From Capniomyces stellatus (Eukaryota > Kickxellomycota > Harpellomycetes > Harpellales > Legeriomycetaceae): DNA of 64,000 bases. Below, piece by piece: positions 43,901 through 55,653 of the stretch. Each line of letters begins with the position of its first letter. Within the stretch, counting starts at the first letter, position 1. Made by a program: the position numbers and the translations under genes. The notes beneath the pieces were generated by a model. The model made no database searches and had not been told where the DNA came from. It was given only the letters and a program-made list of their open reading frames with translations. The DNA lies in the NCBI GenBank assembly GCA_001661515.1, contig LUVW01000038.1:1-64000 (forward strand). Direction: 5' to 3'.

Positions 43901-45253
43901 AAGCAGATGGCAAACCTGCACAGGGCGCGGCGGGATGCGTCGACAATAACATCGACTTTGTTGGAGGATATCAGAAAGCTGTTGGGGCTGTTTAATGTAC
44001 CGTATTTAACGGCGTCTGGCGAGGCGGAGGCGATGTGTGCGTATTTGGAGGGCAATGGCGAGGTTGATGGAATTATTACAGATGATAGCGATGTGTTGTT
44101 GTTTGGAGGGAATAAAATATACAGGAACTTTTTCAACAAGGAAAAAACAGTGATGGCGTATAGTAGCACGGTTAAAAGGGTAAAAGTGAACACAGATGAG
44201 AATGCAGTAATAGTGGTAAAAGATGGCGAAGGAAATGGGGATGGAAACGGAAATAACTGTGGGGATGATGACCAAGGTGGAAAGGTTGTAGAGCGGTACG
44301 AGTGGGGGCTGAGTAGCAAGAAGAATGAGCAAAAAAACATATTTGGGGAGAACATGGGGGGCAAATCTAACAGGAGAAAAAGCATACCGGGGGTTTCGAG
44401 TATAGATAGAAGTGGATTGGTGTTTTTAGCGTATTTTCTGGGATCGGACTATACAGTAGGTGTTGGGGGGATAGGGCCGGTGCTGGCGGTGCAAATATAC
44501 GAGGTGTTTGGGAGTTTAGAAAGTGCAAAGATGGTTGTGGAGTGCACGAATTTGGGAAATGGGAGAATTAGAGGGTATGAAGAGATGAGAAGTACAAGAA
44601 GGCAAAGGAGACTAAACGGATTAGGAGCAAGTCAAAGTGGTGGGAATGGTGGCAATGGTGGCAGTGGGGAGGGAAACAGAATAAGGGAAGGGGCGGAGGA
44701 AGAAGGTGTTGATGATTTGATTGAGAAGGTTGAGGAGATTGTGTGTTTGCTGGAGGTGTTCAAGGAGTTTGTAGAGAAGGCGAGAAGGAGGGAGCTTGTT
44801 GTGGGACATGAGCCAAAAGAGCAGGATGGTAGTGGTAGTGGTAGTGGTAGTGGTAGTGGTAGTGGTAGTAGGGTGAGTGGAGAATTTGTGGCAAAGGTGA
44901 GGAGGGTAGTTGGAATGACAAAGCGGATAGAGCTGGATGGGAGTTTCCCAGATAAGAGGGTGGCAAATGGGTATTTTTTCGCAAGAGTGAGCGATGTGAA
45001 GCGGGTGGGTAAAGGAGGTAGTATGGTGGAGTGGGGAGGAGTGCCGGACTTGGACTTGTTGAGGGAATTTATGGTGGATCGGTGTTGTTGGGAGAGCGAG
45101 AAGGTGGATGGGATGGTACTTCCGATAATCAAGAAGATGGTGGAGCCGCAGCGTGGACAGAGAAGCGTACATGGCAGAAATGGCGGTGGAGGCGGCGGTG
45201 GTGGTGGTGGTGGTGTGAGAAACTTTTTTGATGGGGTGTTAAAGCTTAATTGA
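40908..45253 (+). CDS. RAD2: NER endonuclease XPG/Rad2
   Basis: Two exons, 40908-41171 and 41309-45253, give 1402 residues (yeast Rad2 is 1031, human XPG 1186). The N region starts MGVTGLWNVVE and carries the metal ligands Asp30 and Asp77 (FVFDGSPPE) at the same numbers as in XPG. A very long acidic spacer (about 96-960) contains EFEEVP-type motifs of the kind TFIIH binds in this family. The I region has SGEAEAMCA (Glu993, Glu995) and TDDSDVLLFG (Asp1013, Asp1014, Asp1016); the H3TH region has LGSDYTVGVGGIG (Asp1135). It makes the 3' incision in nucleotide excision repair. About 70 residues are inserted between the I region and GSDYT, and Gly/Ser tracts interrupt the C-terminal part. It converges on UTP4. 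Confidence 0.95.
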
Positions 45254-45494
45254 TATTAAGGGGGTGAATTTTTGAGGAATATTGAACTTTCGAATTGGGT
45301 TTTATTTAAAAAAATATAAATATATTTATTGATATTTAATTAAAGAATTTAGAGTAGAAACTACCCCCCGATTGTATTGTAATGGGAAAAGAAAAAGAAA
45401 AATAAATAAAGCTGTAAAGTATATAAATAGTATAGATTGAAAAGTAAAGTAAAGTAAAGAAAAGAAAAGAGAGGGTGGGAAAAAAAAAAAAAAT

Positions 45495-48400
45495 TTATGT
45501 TCCAAACTTCTTTCTGAACAAAACAGGGGGTAAAACGGAGAGGGTATCGTACCAGCTGCGTTCAACAACAACGAGTTGGTTGTTGGCGACGAAATGGGCG
45601 TTCATGATTGGAGAGTACCTGTTGGTGTAGGAAAAGTTGAATAGGTCAGAATCAACCTGGCCAACAACACCCAAGTCACGGAGTCTTTCGAGAGCAAGAA
45701 GTTCAAGACGAGACTTTTCCTGAGAACTCATATCGTTTAGGGAGGATAATGATGCGGAAGTGTGGGAGGCAACAGGGGTATTGTTGGGTTCAGCTGATGA
45801 TGATTGCGGTGGGTTGGCAATTAACGAGTTGAAGTAGTTTGAAAAAAAGCCGTTGTTAGTTGTGGTTGTAGTTGTGGAGGCAGAAGGTTCGAGTTGAGAT
45901 TTGTTGAGTTTAGCCTCGAGTTTTCTCTTCTTTTTAAGAGCCTTTTTGGTATCTTTATCGAGGTCAAAAACCAGTTCGACATCGAGTTTGGTGGCCTGAG
46001 CGCGCTGGGAGTTTCTGGTCAAACGAACCCGGCCACCACGACCACCAACGTCATCAGCGTGGGAGGAGGTGGCGTGGCCTGATGGCAGCGACGAACCAAA
46101 CTGGTAGCTCAAGTGATCCTGCAGCCTCTTGGTCTCAAGGTATGCGTTCCGGACATCTTTGATGATGTAGTCCTGAACCCTCTTGCGCTCATCAACATCC
46201 AAAACCAGTTCGTGTCCAACCACATCCATGTTGGTGTCAATTCGGAACACGTAGTCGGTGCCCCAGGCATAAACAACGCCAGGCTCACCAACACTAGGGA
46301 TCAGCCCGTGCAACTTGAACTTGTCGCTGGTAAACAAGGCCGGGAACTTGGTCATTGGATTGGATCTTGACCAGCTTGACACAGCAGACTTTGCAAGTGA
46401 CCAAACAATAATGTTCTGGTTGTTATACCCCACCATCAGATCTGGCTTGTTTTTGCTCTTCTTGTTCGACCCACTTTTGCTTCTCATAAACACCGCAGCC
46501 ACTGGACAAACGCCACTCTTGACATCCACCAGCAACGGCAGTTCTTCCTCCAACTCGCGCCTAACCAAATCCGTCACTACAACCCTGTTTGTTGTGTCAA
46601 CAGTCACCAAATACCGCGAGTCTTCGCTGCTTGAAATCGACACAATTGCACATAGCGACCGGTGCATGCTGATTTCCGCGCCGTTTTTGCCACTATCACT
46701 GCTCTGCTCAGCCCTCATGTCTGGGTCGTACGGAATTCTGTGCTGCGGAATAACCATTTCCACGTCAATCTGCATATTGCGAACCCGCTCATCCACCTCA
46801 CCGCTCTTCCCCTCTGCCTCAGCCTCTGCCCCAACTTCCTTGAGTGACACAACCTGCACATACAAATCTGAAGTCGAGATTATCAGCTTGTTGCTGTCTG
46901 GCGTAAAGTGCAGCTTTGTTGCAAACTGGTTCTGGTGTCCATCCCCCTTCTCGCCCGCAGTCTGCACCAGAAACCCGTTCATCTTGGCAATGCTCAGGCT
47001 CTCTGGCTCTGCAAAGTCTCCAACCACCCTAAACAGCCGGACCTGCTCGTTGTCTGATGCCGCTATCCACCGCCCATTCGCAGAAATCGCTGAGCTCGTC
47101 AGGTTACTGTTTGTGTCCAGCTGCATTTTCACCACAAACGACGCGTCACACAGCGGCTGCAGCTTGCCCCCATTCTCAATCTCGTTTATCACCTCGCTGT
47201 ACTCCTGCTTTGCCACTCCTACACTCCACACCTTCATCTCACCTCCCATCCTCATCACCATCAGCCGCCCCTCATTCGACATGCTCACTACCCCTTGCTG
47301 TGGTGGGAATACCGGCATTCTTATCTGCGCCTTTGCCATAAACTCTGACGCCTTTGACACTATCATCCGCCCATCAACCCCCCCTGTTATTATCGAGTCT
47401 ATTTCTGAACTCGCATCTACCGCTATTGCTCTAACATCGTGTGTATGGCTTCTCCTGCTCCCCGACTCCACCCATCTCCCAAACTTCCCTTCCTTGTCCC
47501 CTTTGCCCCCGCTCTTGCTCTTGCTTTTGCTACTACCCTTCTTTGCTTTGCTTGATACAAATCTAAACTGCGTCACCTTTTGGTCCACTCCGCTCGCATA
47601 CACTGTCCCGTTTGTCTCGTCCTTTGCCACACACAACACATCCGCCTCATGCGACTTGATTCTGTCCACCACCACGTCCAGCTCCCCATCCCAAAATGTC
47701 ACGTGTCCACTGCTGTCCCCACTAACCAACGTCCCATCCTCCAAAGTCATCACCGACCATACCAATGGCGACTCCTTCTTCTTCTCTCTCTTTGTTGTCA
47801 TTCGCGACGTCACTCTTCCCTCCTTAACGCTCCACTTCCTTATGCTCCCATCATCTGAACTCGCTATTATCTGCTTGTCATCCGCCGACCAACACACACT
47901 CAAAATACGCCCCTGGATCGCATCAAGACTCCTCATATACGCCAATCCCCCCTCCGATATGTCAAACAGTCTAATATGCCCATCATCTGTCCCCGCTGCT
48001 ATCACTGTCTGCCCCTTGTTTACCGCCATACACCAAACCGCTCCCCCATAAGAATCTACTGCTTTCTATTTCCATTTATTCACCATTAAACTCACCATTA
48101 GTTCTTTGTCACTATCCCCAACTTTTTTATTCTTCCTCTTCTCTCTTTTATCCTTCTCTCCTTATTCTACCCTTCTTTCTACTTACCTTTGCCAGCAATG
48201 TCCCAAGATTCCACTCTATAATCGCACTGTTAAGCCCCGCTGTAAACAACCTTGGTGGAGTAAGTGTCATTTCTTTGATTGCTTGTTCTTGCTCCTTCAC
48301 ACTCCCATGGAACTCCTTATCCTCATCAGTCAACTCAACCTGATGCGCCCACACCAGCGTTTCCAACGAAACTCCTTTTGGCCCAGGAATAATCTATTTA

Positions 48401-48795
48401 ATCACCAATTAAGTTATCCATATTGTTATCCATATTTTTATCCAAAGCATTCAAACAATCTAAAATCTATTCAAATTCTTCTCCCTAATCTTTTCAAACT
48501 TTTACCCCCCCCCCCCCCCCCCNNNNNNNNNNNNNNCCCCCCCCCCCCCCTAACTACTCCTGTAATACATATTTGTCTTTATTCCTTTGCTTTTGTTCTT
48601 GTTTCTATTATACTATTACAATTATACACCTACCTTTTCTAAACTAAATCCGGATTGGTATGTCCATATTTCAATGTCTCCATCGGATCTTCCCACTGCC
48701 AAGTATGGTTTGGTCTTCCAAGTCGGTGGCGTAAATCCAATTGAATTTATCGTTTTTGGTGTATAATCGGCAAACCGACACCTATGTACCTCCAT
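45495..48795 (-). CDS. UTP4: U3 snoRNP-associated WD-repeat protein Utp4/Cirhin
   Basis: Three exons on the minus strand, 48634-48795, 48187-48393 and 45495-48065, give 979 residues (yeast 776). The N-terminus MEVHRCRFADYTPK and the first blades (YLAVGRSDGDIEIW, RLFTAGLNSAIIEWNL, YGGAVWCMAVNKG, IIASSDDGSIRKW, GTLVSGDSSGHVTFWD) follow the tandem WD40 propellers of Utp4. Low-complexity insertions and a basic C-terminal region add length. Utp4 is part of the t-UTP subcomplex of the small-subunit processome, needed for rRNA transcription and early pre-18S cleavage in the nucleolus. The acceptor of exon 3 was chosen as the only one keeping phase 0. Intron 1 (48394-48633) contains a C homopolymer and an assembly gap that do not touch coding sequence. 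Confidence 0.92.
48505..48550 (+). repeat. C homopolymer with a 14-N gap, inside UTP4 intron 1
   Basis: Eighteen C, then 14 N (48523-48536), then 14 C. On the gene strand this is a poly-G run of unknown true length within an intron. It probably marks a read-through failure; G-quadruplex formation is plausible but untested. Confidence 0.95.
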
Positions 48796-49848
48796 TGCTA
48801 TATAGCTCTATTCTTTTCCTTGCTTTTTTTTCTTTACTTCTATCTTCCTTCTTTGTGCTCCTTTACTACTAATCCCTCTTTTACTATTTTTTTTTACTCG
48901 CTTTTTATTGATTTAAATCAAGATTCTTTTTTACTCTATTCTACTTGAAATCTCAATTCGATGCCAACAGTTACGAAAGGTACTCTTAATATTTTTTTTA
49001 AAAAAACAATATCTTGGCCTTCCTTTCCCTACTATCACTGCTTGTAAATTGCTGTGTGATGTTGACTCCCAAATACTGCCCTCTTTATTCCAATTTTAAA
49101 ACTATTGCAAAACTTTTTTTTATAAAAAAAATTAAAAATTAAATCAATTTTACTTTAAAAAAATTTTTTTTACTACTAATAACTATTTTTCTTTAATTAA
49201 CGAACGAATCAGAGAAAAAAATTAGTTGGAAATACGCTTTTGAATTTATACAGATCAAATTTTTTTTATTTTAGCTGTCATACTAAATTTGGAGTGAAAT
49301 TAAGCCAATAACCAAAGAGCAAAACAAACCATCCATTACCAAATAGAAATCAAGTACTTTAATATTTAGCCATGATTCAATATTTCAAACTATTTTGTTT
49401 TATTTATGTGATTTATTGGAAACAGAATCAACACAACAGAATCAACACTTCAAAACATACAATATCAAAAAATACTATAAAACACTGCCATTTTGGTATG
49501 ATTAACGACACTACTAACCAACACTCCCTTCGATCAATCAGATCGTCCGTACCCGATGGCCTTTAGTTCAAGGAAATTAGTGTGATTGTTCGATATATTG
49601 TCTCTAACCAGTGTTGTTATGTTAACCTAGTTCTCAAACTAATTATCTTGGTTATAACTGCACTTGTGCAGGGAAAGCGAAGGCCTGAGGGTACAATATA
49701 TCAGACTCTGTTGAAATTTAAAAAGTCGAATTATATAAAGTATATATTTTATATATTATATATTATATATTAACGTCGTGTACCAAGTAAGCAGAAAATA
49801 AGGTTGTTATAAAAACTAGCCAATTTAAATTCGATAGTAATAGTAAAA
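48796..49848. other. UTP4-acyl-CoA synthetase spacer
   Basis: AT-rich region with the UTP4 promoter and the 3' region of the acyl-CoA synthetase gene, including a TATATTATATAT-rich patch near 49741-49770. Open frames at 49372-49566 and 49582-49773 show no family features and are not called. Confidence 0.55.
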
Positions 49849-52020
49849 TTATAATGAAGAGTAAAAACTATCAAGACGGTCCTTCAACGACTTTTCAATG
49901 TTTTTACGCTGCAGCTTGTTGGCTGATGTAAGACAGTTGTTTTCAACACTCCACTCGATAGTATCAATCAAAACTCCACGCACAGTTTCCGCCTTCGCAA
50001 GCTTGTTACTTCTTGCAATCTCCAGCAAATCATCCAACACCACCTTTGCCGTATCCTTACTCTTGACAAACTCGGCTCTGTCAAACCCTGCACTCGAAGA
50101 ATCGACCCCAAGCTTGCTACACAGTCTAGCAATCAGCTTTTCTTCGATGGAAATCATCGCAATCGGCTGCTGCTGGTCTGCACGGGCATGGATGCAAATG
50201 CTTGTAGAGTACTTTGAAGTTGCATACATCGACTCTAGCTTCTCCAACGCAATGTACTCGCCATTAGCCATCTTCACCAAATTCTTCTTTCTGTCAATCA
50301 GCTTCAGTTGCCCATCCTCCGTCCACATCCCAATGTCACCGGTCTTCAGCCATCCATCCTCCGTAAATGTGTCAGCGTTGATGTTTGACTTTTGGTTCTC
50401 GTCATCTGTTTCCAAAGGCGTCAAATACCCAGACGATATTGATGGTCCCTTTGCCCATACCTCCCCTTTTCCCTCCTCACTTAAATACCCCAGCTCAGGA
50501 ACACTGACCAGCTTGACCTGCACACTTGGGATTATTGGTCCAACCATTCCCAACTTGAAAGTTTCAAACTTCTGCAACGCCAACACTCCGGACGACTCTG
50601 TCATTCCATACCCTTGGATTATTGGACACAAAATACACGACAGCAACTTTTGCGTGCTTTCCGAAATCGCTGCTCCTCCCGACAGCGCAAGCCTCAACCT
50701 TCCTCCCACCAGCTGGCTTGGCTTACTAAAAAGGAATCCTTCAAGCAACTGGTTCGCACACTGCGGGTTAGTCTGCATTCGCTTCCATTTGGTATTCAGC
50801 GCTCTTTCAAACAAGGCCGACACAAGTCGTCCCTTCCCTTGAATCTGGTTGTTCAGCTCTCTGGCTATTCCGTTCCATACCTGAGGAACTCCCGTCATCA
50901 GCGTTGGCTTCAACGCCTGCAAGTCTCCCAAACACCCTCGCACCGCCGATGTCACCAGTGTTCTTGGCGACCCGTACCCTACCTTAAGCGCCTGTGATAT
51001 GCACGTAATCTCCACTGCAAACTCCAAAACGTGTGCCAACGGCAAATACCCGATCATTACATCATCGCGTCTAAACACTCCCCACAAACCAAGCTGAACT
51101 CCGCCCAACAGTGCTGTGAGATTTTTGTGTTTAATCAGCACACCCTTTGGATTTCCTGTTGACCCTGATGTGTACATTATCAATGCCAAGTCCTCTGGGG
51201 TTGGTAGCACGTCTCCAGCCTCTCCATCACCCTCCTTTCCCTCCATTAGCCTTTGTCCTATGCTCTCAACCTCCCGAAGTGATATCACTTTCTTCCCGCC
51301 ATCTTTCAGCAATTTTAGTGATGCGTCAAAGCTTGCTTGGATTTTTGGGTCAAACTTTTCATACTCTCCCTCCCCAAAGTAAATTAAACCAACCACGCTC
51401 TCTATCTCCAACACCACTCTGGCTGCCAGCTCAATGTTGTCGACTCTGCAAAACAACACCTTGGCTTTTGACTCCTTCAACGTATGTCTCAGCCCACCCT
51501 CGCCCAGGGTATCGTAAGCTGTAGATATAGTCAAGTTTTGTCTTGAACATGACAAGGCCAACTTCATCCACTCAATGCTTGTTGGAGCAAACAGCATCAA
51601 AATATCCTTCTCCTTTAACCCAAGCCCCTCGTTCTTATCCACCAAACCTCTGCTTATATCTCCTGTTGCTTTCCACAACTGGTTATAGTTGGTCCACTCG
51701 TAGTCCGAATACCTATTGTAAGTCCACTTCTTCATTTTCTGTGTATTGTTTGGTCCCGGGACCATTTTCTCCTCCACCTCGATCCCCAACAGCCTTCGCC
51801 TGCCAAGAATATCCGCGTCCTTGTACTCTTCCTTTGCCTTCAAAAGCACCTCGTACAAGGTCGAATTTCCTCCCAAAATCAACTCCTTTGAAATTAGGTT
51901 TTCAGGATCCTTGTGGTATCTACGTATCTCCTCGCCGCCCTTGTCCTCGCTGTCTTTATAAGGCACTGTCCATGTTTTTGGGACATTACTCCCGACATCA
52001 GGCTCATATTTCTGCGCCAT
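49849..52020 (-). CDS. Long-chain acyl-CoA synthetase (FAA1/FAA4 type)
   Basis: Single exon, 723 residues, the usual length of fungal Faa proteins. The AMP-binding P-loop is YTSGSTGNPKGV (283-294). A5-type QGYGMTES and the FACS signature region DGWLKTGDIGMW to IDRKKNLVKMANGEYIALEKLES (about 560-605) are intact, including the Asp and Arg that contact AMP and ribose. It activates long-chain fatty acids with ATP and CoA for lipid synthesis or beta-oxidation. No transmembrane segment is obvious, and the C-terminus (SSL) is not a standard PTS1, so cytosolic or lipid-droplet/ER association is likeliest. It could supply the acyl-CoA oxidase encoded at 4.8-6.8 kb. No intron is needed. Confidence 0.95.
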   Translation of the reverse strand: MAQKYEPDVGSNVPKTWTVPYKDSEDKGGEEIRRYHKDPENLISKELILGGNSTLYEVLLKAKEEYKDADILGRRRLLGIEVEEKMVPGPNNTQKMKKWTYNRYSDYEWTNYNQLWKATGDISRGLVDKNEGLGLKEKDILMLFAPTSIEWMKLALSCSRQNLTISTAYDTLGEGGLRHTLKESKAKVLFCRVDNIELAARVVLEIESVVGLIYFGEGEYEKFDPKIQASFDASLKLLKDGGKKVISLREVESIGQRLMEGKEGDGEAGDVLPTPEDLALIMYTSGSTGNPKGVLIKHKNLTALLGGVQLGLWGVFRRDDVMIGYLPLAHVLEFAVEITCISQALKVGYGSPRTLVTSAVRGCLGDLQALKPTLMTGVPQVWNGIARELNNQIQGKGRLVSALFERALNTKWKRMQTNPQCANQLLEGFLFSKPSQLVGGRLRLALSGGAAISESTQKLLSCILCPIIQGYGMTESSGVLALQKFETFKLGMVGPIIPSVQVKLVSVPELGYLSEEGKGEVWAKGPSISSGYLTPLETDDENQKSNINADTFTEDGWLKTGDIGMWTEDGQLKLIDRKKNLVKMANGEYIALEKLESMYATSKYSTSICIHARADQQQPIAMISIEEKLIARLCSKLGVDSSSAGFDRAEFVKSKDTAKVVLDDLLEIARSNKLAKAETVRGVLIDTIEWSVENNCLTSANKLQRKNIEKSLKDRLDSFYSSL

Positions 52021-54387
52021 TTTACTTATATCCTATATTCGTTTTATTAAAACTCTGAAAACAGCTTGTTTCTTTGAAAATAAAGAATCAAAGGAGTACC
52101 CAAGGTTTTCAACAAAATAAAAGAGCACCTATGATATTATATTATATTTACCAAATCTTTGTTTGGTTAGACTCAATGCCAATGTTATTTATCTTTAAGA
52201 CTTTTTGTTTACTATTAACCCCTTTCGTTGTTTTTATATATTCCTTTTGGAATAAATTGATTTTTTTTTGCCTCTGAAACAATGTTGCCTAAAAACCCTG
52301 TTTTTAAACTGTTTCTGATTTCCTAACAAGGATAAATACACGAAAAGTAAAATCTACTTTTGTTCCTAAATTGGATAAAGATTGTGAGTTTTAAGTTTTA
52401 CATTTTTTACGCACCAAATTTTTTTTTATCGTTCCGCTTTTTTCAACGCTCTCTAATAATCGAAGTGTTATTTCTCCAACCGCAGTGTTATTTCTTTACT
52501 TATCAGGAGCTCTTTTGTTTTCGAATTACGTTTTACCATTTCAAATTTAAAAATATTTACAACTGGCAATACCAATTAAAAAAACTAGAAAAAATAAATG
52601 CAAACTATTTTTCCCTCACTGTCTCTACCACCCTATCCTTTTTGCCTCACCTTTTTTTTCTCTTTCAATCAATCGTATGCTTTTAAACAAAACATAGGTA
52701 CAAAAGTGAAAAGACATGTGATTCGCATGAAAAACAGCGGATAATTACTTTTCTTCTCAAACTATTGGTTTGATAATGCCCTTTTTATTTTTATTTTAAT
52801 TAATTTGTTTGTTATTTATTGATTTATTAATTTATCACCTGAAAAACGTGTTTGTAACAACGAAATCCATTTACTAGCCAGTTTTCAACACGGGTCTATT
52901 CCATCACCAAACTATTAAACTCAACTCGCTATTAACAATTCATAGCAAGCACGGCTTTTGAGATTTTTGGTTCACTAGATTTTTGGTTCTTCGACCCTTT
53001 AACCAACTCACAAACTCAAGCTAATACAAAATTGTTGCTAGAAATAACGACGTATTCTAGAAGATTATTCTCTCCCATTCAGATGTAGCAAAAAGTGGCA
53101 AACTCGAGCTCTTTAGAATATTCAGTTTTAAAGCTCCTCCAAGATATCGGAGAATATTACTGCCAGTTGATTTGTCCATCGCCAATTATCCATCGCACAC
53201 TGATTATATCACAACAAAAGCATACACATAATGCGCAAGTTTCCACCTTTAAACAATCAGCTGAAAACTGCCCCCGTATTACCTGTTGATTATGTTTGTT
53301 CGCTGTTTAACCTCAAAAGATGTTTATCCGCAATCTCCATAAACATCACGTACACAAAACTACTGACGCTACTAGTCTTTACTAAAAAAAATATATTATT
53401 CAAGCTTTCTTGTTAATAATGACAACACAATGCTGATAACCCGCCTTTATAAGTTGAAATGAAGTTCACTCGATTTTGGAATTTTAATCGCTACCATATA
53501 TCTCTGAATCGTACGATTTGTTTTCATGCAACACAAAATCATACTGAACACACTCTCAAAAGCATGTGCATATAACATCGGTTAGTGTTTACTTTGCTGC
53601 CACACAACACCTCTTAGTTTGTGATTGATACTGTTTTTTGTGCATGATATCTAAACCATCACCTTACATATTAATGATATTTCCATGAACCGACTTTTTG
53701 AAACATGGTTTTGTTTTACCTTTATTTTGAATAGCAAGTTTATTTTATTAAAAGTACAGTTTATTAATAATTTTTAGTTCTAACCTCGGCCAGGTTTGGG
53801 AATAAAATAGAGAAACAAAGCTACGATAAAATCCATCAGTATCTAACGTTCGCCCTACATTTCCAAATAGTCAATTGTAGTGTTCGGCGTGTTACCACAA
53901 TTGCTACTAATTGTGTGCTTTATATAAACGACCGTTCTTACATTTATTCAAGATAATAGTTGGCAATACAACACATCTAGTATGATGTTATTAATATTAA
54001 AATAGTGTGGTTTTTTTTAAACTGAATTCTGATATTTACCAAACCAAATAACAAAAACTAGATGAAAAAAAAAGTTGAAAAAGTAAAAGAAAAAAAATAT
54101 TAAATCGATATCAAAAATCAAAATATTGCAAATGCTACGATCTGAACTAGGATTGAGTACTGTGTCGTATTTTTTCAAAAAAAAAAACCAAAAAAAAAAA
54201 CAAGACCAGACCAAATCTCAAGGCAACAATTGTAAATTCACTCTGAATATTCCAATACTGGTTAAACTTCACTTTCTTGTAATCAAAAAATATATATATC
54301 TTGCAGAAAAGCGACAGGCCATAATCTAGTAGCCGAAACAAATCCCAAATACCCGAGAAATAGCGCAAAACGAAAATATAATTCAAA
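52021..54387. other. Gene-poor interval between acyl-CoA synthetase and mL54
   Basis: About 2.4 kb of AT-rich DNA that holds two promoters facing outwards. Open frames at 52360-52686, 53095-53289 and 54126-54329 lack recognisable motifs; the one at 53095 begins with GTG. I see no gene, RNA or ordered repeat. Confidence 0.5.
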
Positions 54388-54903
54388 ATGCTTAAAATCC
54401 AGCAGCTAAAAAATGCATTCCTTTTACAATCGAGATTAAGTGCAAGTAGGAAATTTAGCATAACATCTAAATCTTTTTACTCCGATAATGGTAAGCAAAC
54501 ATGCCGAAGTGTATGATTTTAATTTTTTACGCTACTGAAAGAATCCAAAGACATTACTAGCAGATTTAAATACGAGATTTAAATCACTTTGGTGCCCATT
54601 GTCCACCTGTAAAGCCAAGATCAACTTTAAAAATAAATCCAAATCTTAATTACATTCACAACTAAAAAAACTATAGTTACCCCAAAGGTTCAATCGTACG
54701 TTCCAAAAGGTACAGTTTTGAAAGGACTGAACTTCCATGCAAAAGGTGAAGAGATTTTGGCTAAAGATGACAACGAGTATCCCGAATGGCTTTGGACACT
54801 GCTAGACAAGGTTCCTGAGGAAGAACTGGATACATGGCAAAAACTGAAGCGAGAAAACAAGAAGGCGATCAAACAATCAAACTTTTTAAAGAGCAAAAAG
54901 TAG
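54388..54903 (+). CDS. MRPL54: Mitochondrial large-subunit ribosomal protein mL54
   Basis: Two exons, 54388-54490 and 54677-54903, give 109 residues. Exon 1 is a basic, Ser-rich mitochondrial presequence (MLKIQQLKNAFLLQSRLS). Exon 2 has the mL54 core: VPKGTVLKGLNFHAKGEE, then DDNEYPEWLWTLLDK and a Lys-rich helical tail. The GT-AG intron is in phase 1. mL54 (Mrpl37 in yeast) is a eukaryote-specific protein of the mitochondrial 54S subunit. The gene is too short and split to stand out as a single frame. Confidence 0.9.
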
Positions 54904-55653
54904 TTGATCGGATCTGGATTTTATTTCATTTTTCATTATTTGTCACTATCTTTTTTTTTATTCCATCCAGTTTTCAGTTATAACTAGTTGTTACTTTGTT
55001 AGCCGGTTTAGTCGTATATAATACACCAAATAAACTTTTGGTATAGATTTTCCCTAAACCCTTTAAATAATTGTCGAGGCTCTGGGTATCGTTAGTTAGT
55101 CGCACTTGTCTACTTTTGGTCTATTATTTCCAACGCATCATAGGTTTTTATGCGATAAATTTACTATTGTCGTTAAATGAACCAAGTCAATGCGTTATTA
55201 GTATAATCAGTGTTGGGGGTATTGCTGCCAGAGAATAAACTGAACTTTGAATTGTATTTATTTTACTTTGGCTATAACCTGGCATGTACAATTTTCTTAG
55301 ACTAGAAATAAATGACAAAAGCGACTTGGGAGTATAAATCTACATAGTAAACTGTTGGAATAAATAAAGTAGTAAAGTTTAAATATATAAATATGTGAAT
55401 AACAAAAGCGTGTTTAACGAATTAACAACGCGGTATTCAAGTACAAATACCAAAATTTACAGCAATGGGTAGCTGTTATAGATCAAAAGACCTAATCACC
55501 AAAAAGTAATTGTATATGCTATGAGGGAGAGAGGGGGGATGATGGGAATGGCGGTGATGGAAGTAGAAATGATATCGGCAAAACCCGACACATAACATAG
55601 ACTATATTTGGACATCTACAAAAATATACGAAACAGTCGCATCTTTGAGCATT
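54904..55653. other. Convergent 3' spacer, mL54 and STE50
   Basis: AT-rich, holding both 3' regions, with a short G-rich patch (GAGAGGGGGGATGATGGGAATGG-like) near 55527-55560. No gene is recognised. Confidence 0.55.
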
